From: Rhinopomastus cyanomelas
Taxonomy: Eukaryota > Chordata > Aves > Bucerotiformes > Rhinopomastidae
DNA: 64,000 nt
Assembly (NCBI GenBank): GCA_013400115.1
Contig: VXBP01000353.1
Location: 62,001-126,000, forward strand
Reading direction: 5' to 3'
Below, piece after piece: positions 1 through 11,905 of the stretch. The notes under the pieces were generated by a model that saw only the letters and a list, made by a program, of their open reading frames with translations, ran no database searches and was not told the DNA's origin. Within the stretch, counting starts at the first letter, position 1. Each line of letters starts with the position of its first letter. Position numbers and translations under genes: made by a program.

Positions 1-70
1 GACAACATTAAGAAGAGCCTGACTCCATCCTTCTGACACTCACCCTTCAAATATTTACAGACATTAATAG
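1..70 (-). mobile_element. CR1 fragment (near ORF2 C-terminus), cut by window edge
   Basis: Read on the minus strand it matches the CR1 segment whose translation in other copies here contains QEDGARLCSVSS. It breaks off at about position 70, where a plus-strand CR1 begins. Confidence 0.75.
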
Positions 71-71
71 A

Positions 72-325
72 TGATGGCAGAGGGGTGGATGTGGTCTACC
101 TTGACTTCGATAAGGCCTTTGACAGAGTCTTCCACCACAGCATCCTCACAGCCACTCTGAGGCTGTGTGGTCTAGATGATTGAGTAGTGAGGCAGTTAGT
201 GAACTGGCTGCAGGATAGAAGCCAGAGAGTGGTGGTCAATGGGACAGAGTTTAGTTTGGGCTTGTATCTAGTGGAGTGCCCCAGGGGTCGGTGCTGGGAC
301 CAGTCCTGTTCAATCTATTCTCCCT
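72..325 (+). mobile_element. CR1 reverse-transcriptase fragment, defective
   Basis: The translation shows RT motifs: VYLDFDKAFD with the first catalytic Asp, VVRQLVNWLQDRSQRVVVNG, and, after a frame change, PQGSVLGPVLFNLF. An in-frame stop near 181 and a frameshift around 265-290 show it is dead. Both its 5' end and its 3' end are missing. Confidence 0.85.
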
Positions 326-910
326 TAGTATGTGCAGGTGCATCCCCATCTGGGCCCATGGATTTGTGTACATCCACTTTGCTCAACTTATCCCTAACCC
401 AGTCCTCATCAACCAGGACAGGCTCCTCTCTTGCCTCCACTTCCTCTGGGCCTCAGCAGTCTGGGGTTTGATAGCAAGACAGCCTCCAGAAGTATAGACA
501 GAGGCAAAGAAGGTGTTCAGTATCTCTGCTTTCTTGGTATCCTCTGATTCCAGGGCACCCACCCCATTCAGCAGGGGCCCTACGCTGCCCCTAGCTTTAG
601 TTTTACCTGCAGTGTATTTGAAGAAGCCCTTTTTGTTGTCTTTGACCTCTCTTGCCAGGTTTAATTCCAAGGAGGCCTTGGTTTTCCTAGTTGCCTCCCT
701 ACATTCTCTCACCAGAGACTTATAATCACCCCAAGTGGCCATCCTCTCCTTCCATGAACTACAGGCTTTCTTCTTCTTCAGTTTGCCCAGCAGCTCCCTG
801 TTTCACCACGCAGGTCTTCTGGCTCCCTTCCTTGACTTCCTACCTGTTGGAATGCTCTGATATTGAGCTTCAAATAAGTGGTCTTTGAATGTTAACCAGA
901 TATCCTGACC
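326..910 (-). mobile_element. CR1 ORF2 linker and RT-start fragment
   Basis: The minus-strand translation (best between 742 and 383) has the region between endonuclease and RT: ATWGDYKSLVRECREATRKT, LNLAREVKDNKKGFF and VGPLLN. Towards 330 it reads a copy of the HKSMGPDG motif. Upstream (to about 905) it reads LTFKDHLFEAQ and RRPAW-like words. It meets the plus-strand RT fragment tail-to-tail at about 325. Confidence 0.8.
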
Positions 911-2142
911 TCGTTTACCTGCCAGTACCCTGTCCCATGCATGTCCTGAAATGAAGTATCAGTCTGTTGGATTGCTCTGATAGAGGAGAACTGGCTGATA
1001 TCCTTGATGCTGGGTTTCCATTCCCGTAGAGCTGCATAAGAGCCTACTGCAGCCTCAAACATCTTCTGAATGCAGGTCGACTGCACTGTAGCACCTTTGC
1101 GACCAGTAATTTTCTGTGTAGTTTTGAGCAAACTGTGATTTTTTTTTTCCTTGGTTGGCTGTTCTCAACTGAAAAATTGTTTTAGAGATTCTGAACAATG
1201 ACACAGCCCTTGGGAGAAAAGCGTCTCTGCTTTAGCCATCCGGCAGACACCATGAATGATTGCACCCCAGCATCAAACATAATGAGATTTCTACAGAAAT
1301 GAGTGACATCTGCACAGCACTCAGGTCCTGGCTGACTGTCACACATTTGTCACGACTGAGGTTTTTGTCCTTTGTTCATCTGCTTTCAGGAACGCCTGCT
1401 GTTGGCAATGGAAATGCTTTTTAGCACTCATCCTGCAGACTGCGTAAGAGCACACAGCTCAGAGAGCACAATGACACACTGTCACGCCCAGGAATGAATT
1501 TAAAAGGCTTAAAAAACAAGAGAGAATTCCAACAACAAAATACATTGAGAATTTAGCAGGAGATATCTACATAAACACATTTTATGTTCTTTAATGTAAG
1601 CAAGACGTTGTTTGTTTGCCTATAATGAAGTGGCTAGAAAGTCTTTAACACTATTCAACGTACACGAGAGAAATATTGTCATAAAGTGCTCAAATATTTC
1701 TCTTTAATTTTGTTTGTGCTTGGGACCCTGGTATAATTCTGGGCCTAGGGCTCCAACCCAGTAAAAGCATATGATTGTATCAAGATCCAAGCTTTCCTTT
1801 AAACTTCCCCTCGTGGCTACAAATAAAAATTTCACTAGTATTTTCCTACATCAACAGATAGCCTGAAACAATAGATGATGGAGGTTGAAGATCACTCTCT
1901 TTTATTAAATAAGCCGCAGGACTTGCTATTCTGAGATAAAGGTCTGACCTGGTGCTTCCCATCAAAGCAAAGCAAACACTTGGCAGGAAGGCAGGAGAGC
2001 AGAAGACATATCTTCTGTTTTCTCCCAGGAAGACAAACAAGACCTTCCAGCTGCAAATGAAGATGTGATTCTAGAGGAATCACAGTGTGTCCAAGGGGTG
2101 GCACCACCCTACCCCAGTGCTGTTTGTGACTCCATGAAAGGC

Positions 2143-2265
2143 ACTGAAAACCTGCCTGGACGTGTTCCTGTGTGACTGGATCTAGGTGATCCTGCTGTAG
2201 CAGGGGGATTGGACTAGATGATCTTTCGAGGCCCCTTCCAATCACTAATGTTCTGTCATTTTGTG
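2143..2265 (+). mobile_element. CR1 3' end
   Basis: It shows the conserved CR1 3' terminus, including the tgatcctgctgtagcagggg hairpin region and atgatctttcgagg, ending with the ttctgt octamer-type tail. Confidence 0.85.
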
Positions 2266-3204
2266 AAAACACTGAGGTCAGACCCTGCCAACCAGGCAGA
2301 GTAGGGAAGAGGAGAGATTCCCAGGGCTTTTGCTGCTCTCCACCCACAAAAGTGGAAAACATTGTTCTTCTCTTAGCCCAGAACTGTACCCTGGGCTCAC
2401 AAGGCTGCAGTGTGTCAGGGAGACCTTCCCCTTCCACCATACTTCCACAATATAATCTTTACTGAACTTCTTCCATTTCTGGAATGGAATTAATTGCATG
2501 CTTTGAACTTCAAAGGTTCAATTGTCTTTTTTTCTTGCAATTATTTGTAAATGCCATATTTTTCCAGCACTCAATGTCAATCAGTTGCTTGTAGATCATT
2601 GCCAAGCAAACAGAGGCAAGTGAATAGCATAAATTACTTTCTCGTTTATAGAATTCAATGTCTTTTTCACTGTGAAGCTACTGAACTCAAATATTGCAAA
2701 ACTCTGATCACATTGTTGTCATAGCTCACTTAAACATGCTTTTATCAAAGGCATATCACAGGGAATGTAAAGCTGTTTGCACCTGCAGATGACAAAACCC
2801 AAAAAATGATAGCAACTAAAAATATTTCAGTTGATGGGGTTGTTTGGCTTTTCACATACAGATGAATTGGTCTGTAGTAAGGGCTGAGGATTCCAGCCAG
2901 CAAAAGGTCTGATTGCATGAAATAGAACTGAAATGTAAAAATGATGAGTTTGGAAATGCAGAAATCCTGGCTGCAAGTGCCACTTCCAATGGAGGTGCCA
3001 GACCCTGATTGGCAGGTGCTGAGCACTGACAGCTCAGTAGGTGAGAGCACACCGCTGACCGCATGGGACTGGAGGTGTCCAAAGGACCTGCTTCACCAGG
3101 GCTCATGACACATGGGAGCAGCACCGGGAACTTGCCAAAGTGTAGCAGTAATTGCTTTGTGTTGTTCAGAAAGTCCTGTTGCAGAAAGAACAGTAGGGTT
3201 GTTT

Positions 3205-3367
3205 CCACCATCACTGGGTGACAGAGCACGGGAACAGGCTGCTCCGTGTCTTGTGGAGTCTCCTTTTCCAGGAATATTCAAAACCCACCTGGATGTGTCC
3301 TTGTCAAGGAAGGGTTGGACCAAGTGATGTACAGAGGTGCCTCTCAATCTCTAAAGTTCTGTGATTC
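3205..3367 (+). mobile_element. Diverged CR1 3' end
   Basis: It carries CR1 words (acagagcacgggaacaggct, tttccaggaatattcaaaac, cacctggatgtgtccttgt) and a ttctgtgatt tail. The divergence suggests an older copy. Confidence 0.7.
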
Positions 3368-4583
3368 ATGTTCCTGCAATTTTATTTTGGGAGAATGTGT
3401 CCAGTAGTGCATTTCTGATTTCACACTTTGTCTGTGTAGGAACAAAAGCCAAGATAGACAAGAATCAGAAGGGTCTTAGATGTCAACAGAATCCACATTA
3501 GTAGTAAAAAAATAAAGCAATAAATAATATTAGTATTTTTTTAAGTCTATAGGCCTGTCCTTCAGGACTTAACATAAACTTTTAACTATAAGAATCTACG
3601 AGAGGTATGTTTATTCTGCACTTACCCATGACTGAGATGCACATTGTGCCTTAAGCATCTGTGTACAATGCCTGTGGAAAAGGATCCTGAACCAGAAGAT
3701 ACTTGCCTCTGGCTTATTTTAGCAAGTGCAAATGGACAAAGTTTTCAAACCCAGTAATAATAACATCAGGGAGAGTTAAAGAAGAAAATCAGGGGTGGGA
3801 GTGGGACATCATAGCCACATTTTTCCTTGCAAGGTCGTGTTTGCTATCAGTTATCTCACTTACGGTATCAGTCACGCAGCCTGTACCAATGTCCTGCTTT
3901 GGTGCAGCTGAGTCAAATAAATACTCCTTTCATTTCCCGTGTTTTGTGGGGGTTTGTTTCTTTTTAATAGAACCACAGTAATTATTGACTTTCAAAATAT
4001 TCTGTTTGGGTTTTTTTTTGTTGTTAACAGCTTTCAGCCAAACAGTTAATGGACTTCCAGCAGGGCAGGAATGCACATGGTTTCCCTGAAAGAGTGACTT
4101 CCAGAAAAAGGGTTCCAGATTCAGCTATTAGTAACGTTCTTGTTCCTGAAGAAGCACAATCACCTGTGCTTCTTTCTGGTCCTATTTGTCTTTCATTATG
4201 ACAAGTCTCATGCAAAAAGAAGAAGTGATTAGGACTGTTCAGTCTAGCCTGGACGCTTCTCAACGTTGTTTTTTTCTCCTTTAATTTTAGGTTCTGAACA
4301 ATTATTAAAGAAGAGTCTTTTTTTAATACATTTCTATTTCTAGTTCTTCCACTGTCATTCTGACAAGTTGATATGCACCCACACAGCCAGTGAAACAATC
4401 ATAATGTACCATGAGAAATCATTGAAATGAGATATGTCTCCTTGATGTAGCAGGGTGCCTCTTAACCCTTGTATTTCATGGATGTTTAACTCCACTGGGT
4501 CCCCACAGAATGCATCTCCTGTATTATTGCTGCTCATCCGTGGTGATGGTGTGGTCTGTTTGATTATTCCACTTTATTTCTAG

Positions 4584-4742
4584 GTCCTCCTGGTCCCCCA
4601 GGTGTTGTAATAGTTGAGGAAATTACAGACACCACAGCAACACTCTCCTGGAGTCCTGGGGCAGACAATCACAGCCCTATCTCCCTCTACAACCTGCAAG
4701 CACGCAGTCCATTTTCTCTTGGCTGGCAGACCGTAAAAACAG
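4584..4742 (+). CDS. CNTN5: CNTN5 exon, first half of FN3 domain 1
   Basis: This is the first contactin-5 exon in the window. Contactin-5 (NB-2) is an immunoglobulin-superfamily adhesion molecule held on the outer neuronal membrane by a GPI anchor. It acts in neurite outgrowth and synapse formation, notably in the auditory system. The exon follows a ttctag acceptor and ends before gtgagg. It opens with 2 nt of a split codon, then 52 codons, then 1 nt (phase 1 to 1). The product begins with the Gly-Pro-Pro repeat that links the last Ig domain to FN3-1. It holds the strand-B tryptophan in TLSWSPG and continues to LGWQTVKT. The wording matches my memory of mammalian CNTN5 closely, more so than other contactins. 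The preceding Ig6 exon is not in the first 4.5 kb. Confidence 0.93.
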
Positions 4743-5166
4743 GTGAGGAAAACTTTCAAACAGCGCAAGTAGACTGTTCAAAACTTCTGCTCGTCACCAT
4801 AATAACCACCGGCAATTGCAGCAGCAGACACTCATAAGAGAACAAGGATAAATTAAAAACACTGATTTATTTTTTCCTTTTTCATTTCTTTCACGTTACT
4901 TAGCAACAGCTCTGAAAGGACAACACAAAGACACCCGCTATGATGCATCTGTGAATAAGCAGAAAGCTCTCCCCTTTATCCTTTAATCTGTGTCTTTTCA
5001 GGAGTACCACAGGGCTAAAAATCTTTCTGTCAGTTCTGATGTGTTAGATCCTTGATGCCTTCCATTTCTAATGGCCACACTGTGTCACAAAGTCCACCTG
5101 CCATTGAGATACTGCACACAAGCTTCACATTGCCGAGCGACTTACGCGTTTCTTTTCTCTCTACAG
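4743..5166 (+). other. CNTN5: CNTN5 intron, 424 bp
   Basis: A short phase-1 intron splits FN3 domain 1, with a gtgagg donor and a pyrimidine-rich ctctacag acceptor. I see no repeat in it. Confidence 0.85.
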
Positions 5167-5316
5167 TTCCAGATGTGATAAGTGGTGACATGGAGTCTGC
5201 TATGGCTGTTGAACTGAATCCTTGGGTGGAGTATGAGTTCAGAGTGGTAGCAACCAACAAAATTGGGACTGGAGACCCAAGTGCACCATCGCGAGTGATT
5301 AGAACCAATGAAGCAG
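5167..5316 (+). CDS. CNTN5: CNTN5 exon, second half of FN3 domain 1
   Basis: The exon follows ctctacag and ends before gtaaga (phase 1 to 1; 150 nt). The split codon joined to the previous exon gives Val (G|TT). The product runs VPDVISGDMESAM to SRVIRTNEA. It contains the FN3 tyrosine-corner signature in LNPWVEYEFRVVATN and the G-strand start GTGDPSAPS, and so completes FN3-1 (about local residues 53-102 of the 430 encoded here). An overlapping ORF begins at an intronic ATG at 5052, but the splice signals and protein similarity place the true start at 5167. Confidence 0.93.
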
Positions 5317-6080
5317 GTAAGAAGACGATAAAAAGTTCAATTTTTCATGACTACTAGAAACAACTATTGTCATTTAATAATTTACTTTCTTTCTACACAC
5401 ATCTGTGTGTTCAGTCATCACTGTTTCAGGCTAATATTCCTTGTAATAGGGATGGAACTATGGGAGCCCAGGAAAATATTCTGTACCCTTTTTGGATCAT
5501 TTGAAAATGTCTCAGGAAGTTTGGAGTCATTGACAGCAACACACAGAATGAAGAGAGATAAAGGACTGAGACTCAAGAAAAATTGCTGGGCAGCTAGAGA
5601 GGCACACTTGAAGAGTCAGAAAGAGACTTGTTTCAAGGGTTCAAACACAGCATCATGAGAGAAGTGCTTATGGACAGGTTTTCAGATCATTCTTAGTTAT
5701 TCTTTGTTATTTAGGAGGCCAAGATAATTTGGAGTTTGTTTTCATGTTTCTTCAGCTGACTAATTTGTGAGTGGTCTATTAATCACACGGAACAGCAAAT
5801 TGTCAAATTCAAAGATTCCACTTGAATCTGAAAGTATAACTGATTTTGTAGCTGGAAATGTTCTGGATGAATGCAGCAGATGTGCTGCACTCTGTCTTCT
5901 CATTAAGGAAGATTACAGGAATTACAAGTGGCAAAGCCAAAACGTGTCCGCCTCTCTCATTCTGAGATAAAATTCTTGTGTTTTAGATATGTTAATCTTG
6001 TCTCTCAGCACCATAGTTCAGCAGTCTGTGCATATAACAACCATAAACATGGGCAGCAAAATATTCTAGTTGATTTTCTT

Positions 6081-6475
6081 AGAATCACAGAATATTTAGG
6101 GCTGGCGAGGATCTCAGGAGGCTTCTTAAAATGACTCCACAGCAGGTTCTCAGGGTTTTGTCCAATGAAGTTTTCAAATCCACCAAGGAGTGAGGCTTGA
6201 CAGCAGTTAATAAATGTCATTGTTATTTTGCTTTCAAATTATCCAGCCAGAAGTCCTCCCAGTTCAACTTATGTCCCCTCTAAGCTCTCCCCATGGGCAG
6301 GAGACACTGTTAGAGCCCCCAGAGACCTCTCTGGCTCCAGGATGAACAAGCCTATCTTGTCTAGCCTCCCTCACATCTCCATCTCCACTATCCCAGTAGC
6401 TTCCCTTGAACTTGTCTTTCCCTTGAGTTTGTCTTTCTCACTGTGGCACCCAAACCAGGACGTGCTGTTTCTAAC
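6081..6475 (-). mobile_element. Old CR1 fragment, about 0.4 kb
   Basis: It starts with an antisense CR1 tail (agaatcacagaatatttagg) and shows CR1-like words further on (cactgtggcacccaaaccag). It is strongly diverged, so the right boundary is uncertain. Confidence 0.55.
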
Positions 6476-8470
6476 GAGGACTAAGAAAACTATCTTCAGT
6501 TGCAATGAGACACTTACCTTTTTCTGCTTGAACTCACCGTGTAGTTGCTTGCTGACACCAAATTTCAGCGCGCAATCACAGAACTGCACTGAACAGATCA
6601 GATTCCCAGTCGAGCGTGTGGAAGAGTGCTTCACATGTCAACTCTCCCACTTACCTTCTACATGAAGTTTCAGATGCTGCCGCTTTTGTACAGTTATAAA
6701 ATGAGGAAAAGGAAATTAAATAAGAACCAGCTACTTTCATCTCAAATGATTTTTTAAAAAACCCCTTATTTCACCATCACTATTCTTTCCTTGATGTTAG
6801 ACCATATTGGCTTGGCAATGGAAATTCTGCTAGACCCAAGTGTTTGAAGGGCTCCTCTAGCTATTCAGGTGAGAACACACAGACATTCTAGAGCTGATCC
6901 TGTAAAGTGCTGCACCCCTGGGGTTATGTTCCTACAGAATGCATTCCCCCTCTTTGAAAGGATGATATAGGATTTTCATCAAGCAGATGTAGTTACACTC
7001 TGAGTGAATATTTTTCTCACAAGCTGAAGTTTGTAAATGTTTAGATTTCAAGTAGCTCTCACATTTTTAAGGTCCTTTCCTCTTCTTTCCCAGTGTTTAC
7101 CAAACAAAGGCTGCGTTTACTAAAACACTAAAACTGAACAACTCTGGTGACAGTACTTTTCGTTCACAGGTACTATCACTACTCCTTGCAAAAATCATTG
7201 CAAGTTTACTTCTGTAAAACTGACTTGATGATCGTAACGATGATCAGTAAAAGAATAATAGTGGGACAGTCAAACAGACAGTGTCTGCTGTATTTCCTCA
7301 CCCTGAACGATACTAATTTCAGAGCAGTGCTCCATTACTCTCATAGCAACTTTTGTTGGAATGGACAATATCATCATTTTCTGGCACATCAAACCTCTAA
7401 CCAGCTGCTGTGTCTGTGTCACTGCTAGCCTGGGTACACATTTTACAGGTCCACAAGGTGAAAAAGCCAGTAACATGAACTGAGACCTGTCTGGCACCGC
7501 ACTAAAGCAGCCAGGCATTTGTAGCCTGGGGGCAAAGCATCAGTTACATTATCTATTCATGGGGAAACATGGGGAGAGAGAAATTAAATAGAATCAAACT
7601 TTACCCTGCTGATCAGGCATGCCAACCTGATTTTATGAGGTAGCAATGTAATGGACTCCATCAGTAGCAGGTTGTACACAGGCTTTATGTGTAATAAGTC
7701 TTATTTTTCATTAAGTTGTCTTTATTGTCAGGTAGAAGTTCTTCACAGTGTAGCAAGCAGCGCCTTTGTGACAGGAAGTTACCTGCTTTAAACTTGTTTT
7801 GGCTTTGTCCTATTTGTTATTTGTATAAATGCTGCAGCTTTCCCATTATTATAGCTATTTTGATCTAGAAAGCATAGCCTCCTGTTTATGTGACATCTGA
7901 GAGGGCTACGTGAGCTGCTACAGCCTTTTTCCATAAGTAAGAGCAAGAGGAGGAGTCTGTACTCAGTGACTACCAGGTATCTTTACAACAAGTAGACTAC
8001 TAGCACATAATTTTACAGGCTCAAACTAATATGCAGAATATATTGAGAAAGGATCCAAATGTATGTGCTACTAAAAGACATAACAGAAAATCAAAGAAAC
8101 GGGTTCTCTGGCATGTGTGCCACACCATTCGAGATGTCACAGCTGTATGTGATGTTCTGGAATCTATTCATAGCCCCACAGCCATGCACGACACTCATCA
8201 GTGAATGAAACTGAATTTTACCTCCTACTAAATTACAAATACCTTTATATTTGTGCAAAAAATGAGAAGAACAGACATGTAGGTCCTAGGAGCCATCCTT
8301 GGTTTTGGACAGTCAAATAGAGTCTATCATCTGCTTCTGATATGTTGGCATGTTTTACATTTAATTCCTCAACATGTTGTATAATCCCAAGGACTGCCCT
8401 AAGTTTGAAGCCAAAGAGTGATTTATTTTCCTGTAAATGACATTCTCTAATTTTGCTAAAGGAGATCTGT

Positions 8471-8598
8471 TCATAGAATCATAGAATCACAGAATCATAG
8501 AATCATAAAATCATTGGGGATTGGAAAGGGACCTCGAAAGAACATCCAGTCCAACCCCCCTGCCACACAGGATCACCTAGACCAAGTCATACAGTCAG
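8471..8598 (-). mobile_element. CR1 3' end with expanded octamer tail
   Basis: Antisense CR1 3' end. The left side has about five copies of the tcatagaa-type octamer, typical of the CR1 3' microsatellite, followed by gacctcgaaagaacatccag and gatcacctagaccaagtc. Confidence 0.85.
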
Positions 8599-8750
8599 TC
8601 AGGGTTAGAAGGGACCACAGGATCATCCAGTTCCAACTCCCCTACCATGGGCAGGGACACCCCACCCTAGATCAGGCTGGCCAGAACCTCATCCAGCCCG
8701 GCCTTAAACACCTCCAAGGACGGGGCTTCCACCACCTTTCTGGTGCCTGG
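8599..8750 (-). mobile_element. CR1 fragment of a second subfamily
   Basis: It abuts the previous copy and shows another CR1 3' variant (agggttagaagggaccacag, ccatgggcagggacacc, gccttaaacacctccaagg). It has no octamer tail of its own, so the first copy may have inserted at its 3' end. Confidence 0.7.
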
Positions 8751-8885
8751 TCTTTGCCAAGAAGGATGGTTCACACAGAGGTGTGTGAGTTGATGCAAAC
8801 ACAGAAACAACAGATGCAGGCAGGCAGTCATGAACAGGCTGCCCACACAGCCGTTGACACCGTGCAAATTCCCACCTCATATTTG

Positions 8886-8972
8886 CAGGACATTAGGGAC
8901 CTCCAAAGATCACCCAGTCCACCCCCCCCGCCACAGCAGAATCACCCAGACCAAGTTGCCCATACAGTCCTG
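8886..8972 (-). mobile_element. Short CR1 3' fragment
   Basis: A third antisense CR1 end (gacattagggacctccaaag, cagaatcacccagaccaagt) about 140 bp from the second one. Confidence 0.75.
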
Positions 8973-9240
8973 AGCTTTTTGCCTAGTTGGGGGTGTATTT
9001 ATTCAGAAGAAACAACATGGGATTTCTCAGTTTTGATAAATACTAAAGAAAAGAGGCACATGGGTGATGTATCCAGGAGCCAGTTTTAGTACCATCCTTG
9101 CATCTTTGGTGCGAGTGTCACTGCCAAAAAATGACAGATTAAAGACCAGGAAGTCACTGATTACTGGTAATAAACATAGGCTACAACTGAGTGAATTCAG
9201 ATATAACACTGAAGTAAGGGTGATGCTGCTAAACAGGTTG

Positions 9241-9350
9241 TTAATATAATAATTATGTTAATAATATAATATAATAATTATTAACATTATGCAATTATTA
9301 AATTATAGAGCATAATGTAACATACTGTAATATAATATTATATAATTCTT
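9241..9350. repeat. AT-rich low-complexity tract
   Basis: A run of about 110 bp made almost only of TAATA/ATAATTATT words. Confidence 0.8.
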
Positions 9351-9880
9351 TTAATAGTTGTCTTCACTTAACAGTTAGTCGCTCCAAACTGTCCCTCTCC
9401 AACTGTACAATCTGCCTTAGTGCAGTGCAGATGAAATTTATTCCTTTGACATATTTATTCTTTAGTGGTTATTTATTTGTGAGAATTTCACTGTGTTTGT
9501 GCAAAAGAAATTAATTGTTTTGACAGCTTTATTCTTTTAATGTTTATTCATTTAAATAGGTCCTCAGTCTGTAAAGCTGTTAACAAGCAAACCCTAGAAA
9601 GAGGATGGCTCAGGTTAAATAAGTTCTTCCTGTTGAATTCTTCAAAGGAGTACATCATACTCTCATCAGGAATGGGGCACCTACATAAAAACTTCATTTA
9701 TCTTTATAACTTAAACCATAAATGTCTTAGAAAGGCAAGAGAAAAATGGACCCCAAACCAGGTTTAAATATGCTCCATTAGAGATGGCATCATAATTTTT
9801 GAGTGTTAATTAACTGGCAGATGATCCTTCTCCCACATCTTCTCACAGTAAAACATTCATCCCAGTGTTACACAGTGATT

Positions 9881-10103
9881 GGGGGGGGGGTTGATTAGTT
9901 GTAAGGAGTTTTGATAAAATTTAGGACTTAGAGGAAGGGAAGGAGAGAAGGAAGGGAGGAAGGAAGGGAGGGATCGAAGGAAGGAGCAAGGTAAGAAGAG
10001 AAGGAGGGAAGGAAGGGAAGGAGGCAGGGAAGGAAGGGAGGGAAGGAAGGGAGGGAGGGATGGAAGGAAGGCAGGAAGGCCAGGAGGGAGGAGGGAGGAA
10101 GTC
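9881..10103. repeat. G run and GGAA/GGGA purine tract
   Basis: A run of ten G (about 9881-9890) is followed, from about 9932 to 10103, by nearly pure purine on the plus strand (aggaagg, gggagg, aaggaaggg units). The imperfect units show expansion and decay. The antisense ORF of Pro, Ser and Leu over it is an artefact of the repeat. Confidence 0.9.
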
Positions 10104-10489
10104 ATTTTAGGAGTGTCATTAGAGTCACTAAGTAAGATGAGCAAAGCTATGCAATAAAGATTTCTAGAGCTGTACAAAATACAAGACCCCAATTCACACT
10201 GATGATGACAGGTGTAACTTCCTTTAAACAACTTCACCAGCTTCTCATTTGTTCTTTTAAAAGGACAATGACGGTTTCAGTGGTTTGAGCTTACCAGCTC
10301 AACTGTGGAATTCTCTGAAATGAAACTTGAGCAAATTTTCTTTCCCACAGAGTGCTATGTTTGTTATTTCTCTTCTGATTTAACAGCCTCATGTCTTCTG
10401 TAGCAAGTTATTACTATGGGGAAAACTTCAATAACGTGAACATTGTGTTTTGGCTTTGTTTTTGTTGGTTTTTGTCTTTTTGCTCACAG

Positions 10490-10560
10490 TTCCAAAGACA
10501 CCTCCAGCTAATGTAAGTGGCAGAAGTGGAAGGCGACATGAATTAGTCATAGCATGGGAG
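10490..10560 (+). CDS. CNTN5: CNTN5 exon, start of FN3 domain 2
   Basis: A small 71-nt exon, phase 1 to 0, between tgctcacag and gtaagg. It completes a Val codon and adds 23 codons, VPKTPPANVSGRSGRR and then HELVIAWE. It carries the A and B strands of FN3-2, including the core Trp, and one N-glycosylation sequon (NVS). It is too short for simple ORF detection; it was identified by splice sites, by phase continuity with both neighbours and by its CNTN5-like sequence. Confidence 0.92.
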
Positions 10561-11108
10561 GTAAGGGACTTTTCTGATTAAAGGTTTTGTTTCATGTTTA
10601 CTTCTTTGAGGGCAAAGGAGAGAGCACTACACTGGAGTTTTCTTGAAGCAAATCTTGGCAAGACATAAACACAGAATCCTGTTCTTTAAATATGTTCTGA
10701 AGGTTCAAATAATGTGCATTTTCCCGTGGCTTGAGTAGGGGACATGGCAGCAGCTCCAAAACTGTGTTAAGTCATAAGTCTTTTCTTTCTGTTTGAATTG
10801 ATTTGATTTTTCTGACTCTTATGTAAATGCTACACCAGGTGAAATATCAGCTAACACAAGGAAAGCCTGGTCACATCTTAAAACTTAAATGAAAAGCTTT
10901 TTTTTTTGTTACAAATTTCATAAAAATATAAAAAATAAAGACCTGAAAAAGACCTTTATTTTGGTAAAGTATTTGTGATACAAGACAGATTTTTGAATGT
11001 GCCAGCAGACAATTGGAAGAGGGCAAGTTGCTTCTGGTACTCATAAATAACACAGTAGAACACAGGCTATTCTGGATAAGCTTTCAAAACTTGTAGATCA
11101 GATTCACT

Positions 11109-11134
11109 ATATATATAGATATATATATATATAA
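11109..11134. repeat. TA microsatellite
   Basis: A short tract of alternating T and A with one G interruption. Confidence 0.85.
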
Positions 11135-11829
11135 AGAAAAATCCCATCAAATAAAGGCACAAGGTATCAATGCCAAAAGTTCTAATCTAGCCATTTCAAG
11201 GAGAGATTTCGATAATAAGAAATACACAGAATTCTGACAACTTAAAATGACAAATTTGATGAATTGGATATCTTCTGTTTTATGCATCTGCCTTCTCCAA
11301 CACCAGCTACCTGGGACAGCTGAGACAGCTGATTTCACTTTGCTTTACAATCTATAGCTGTAAATAGCAGCATCTCTCCTATTGGGAGAGAATTTGCTAA
11401 ATGACAAACAAAAAGCATCAGGTGACTGGAACTGTGCCTGGTGAACACTGGGCTAATCCCAGTCCCTAACATGCCACATGAGTATGTAGAGTTCACATTA
11501 AGTGTCTATTTCTGGCTTTTTCCACAGTAACTCTCTACTGAACACTCCACAAGTATTGCAAAGACATGCAAAGCTCCCTCTTCCCAAATCAAATCACTAG
11601 GTTACAAAGACTGTCTTGTTTTCACCACTTCTGCCTTTGGGGTTGTGACTGGTGGTTTCATTGGATGCACGGTGCACAGCTTCAGGAAGATGGGTAGAAA
11701 ATACTCTCTGAAAGTTAGGTACTTGATGAGGAGACATTGACTTGCAACGTGGATTTTCATGCTCATTAGCCGCAGATCTAAGACAGACACTTTAATACAG
11801 GGAGATAAGACAACCATTTCTGAGTGTTC

Positions 11830-11905
11830 CACAGAATGTTACAGGTTGGAAGGGACCTCGAAAGATCATCTAAGTCCAACCCCCTAACATCACGTTAAGC
11901 CTAAT
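11830..11905 (-). mobile_element. CR1 3' end, short
   Basis: Antisense CR1 tail (cacagaatgttacaggttgg, gacctcgaaagatcatctaa), 5' truncated after about 75 bp. Confidence 0.75.

Larger units (their letters stand above)
911..4583. other. Upstream CNTN5 intron sequence
   Basis: No exon signal was found here. Apart from CR1 ends at 2143-2265 and 3205-3367, the stretch looks like unique intronic DNA with scattered A/T runs. It presumably belongs to the intron before the 4584 exon. Confidence 0.6.
5317..10489 (+). other. CNTN5: CNTN5 intron, 5.2 kb
   Basis: A phase-1 intron between FN3-1 and FN3-2, with a gtaaga donor and a tgctcacag acceptor. It holds an old antisense CR1 (6081-6475), a three-part antisense CR1 cluster (8471-8972), an AT-rich tract (about 9241-9350), a G run (9881-9890) and a long GGAA/GGGA purine tract (9932-10103). 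I recognise nothing in 5320-6080, 6480-8465 or 8975-9240. Confidence 0.8.

Noticed and set aside
1892..2440. 182-aa antisense ORF
   Set aside because: It runs across an antisense CR1 3' end and unique intron DNA; no domain seen.
9857..10237. 126-aa antisense ORF rich in Pro, Leu and Ser
   Set aside because: It is the translation of the purine repeat tract.
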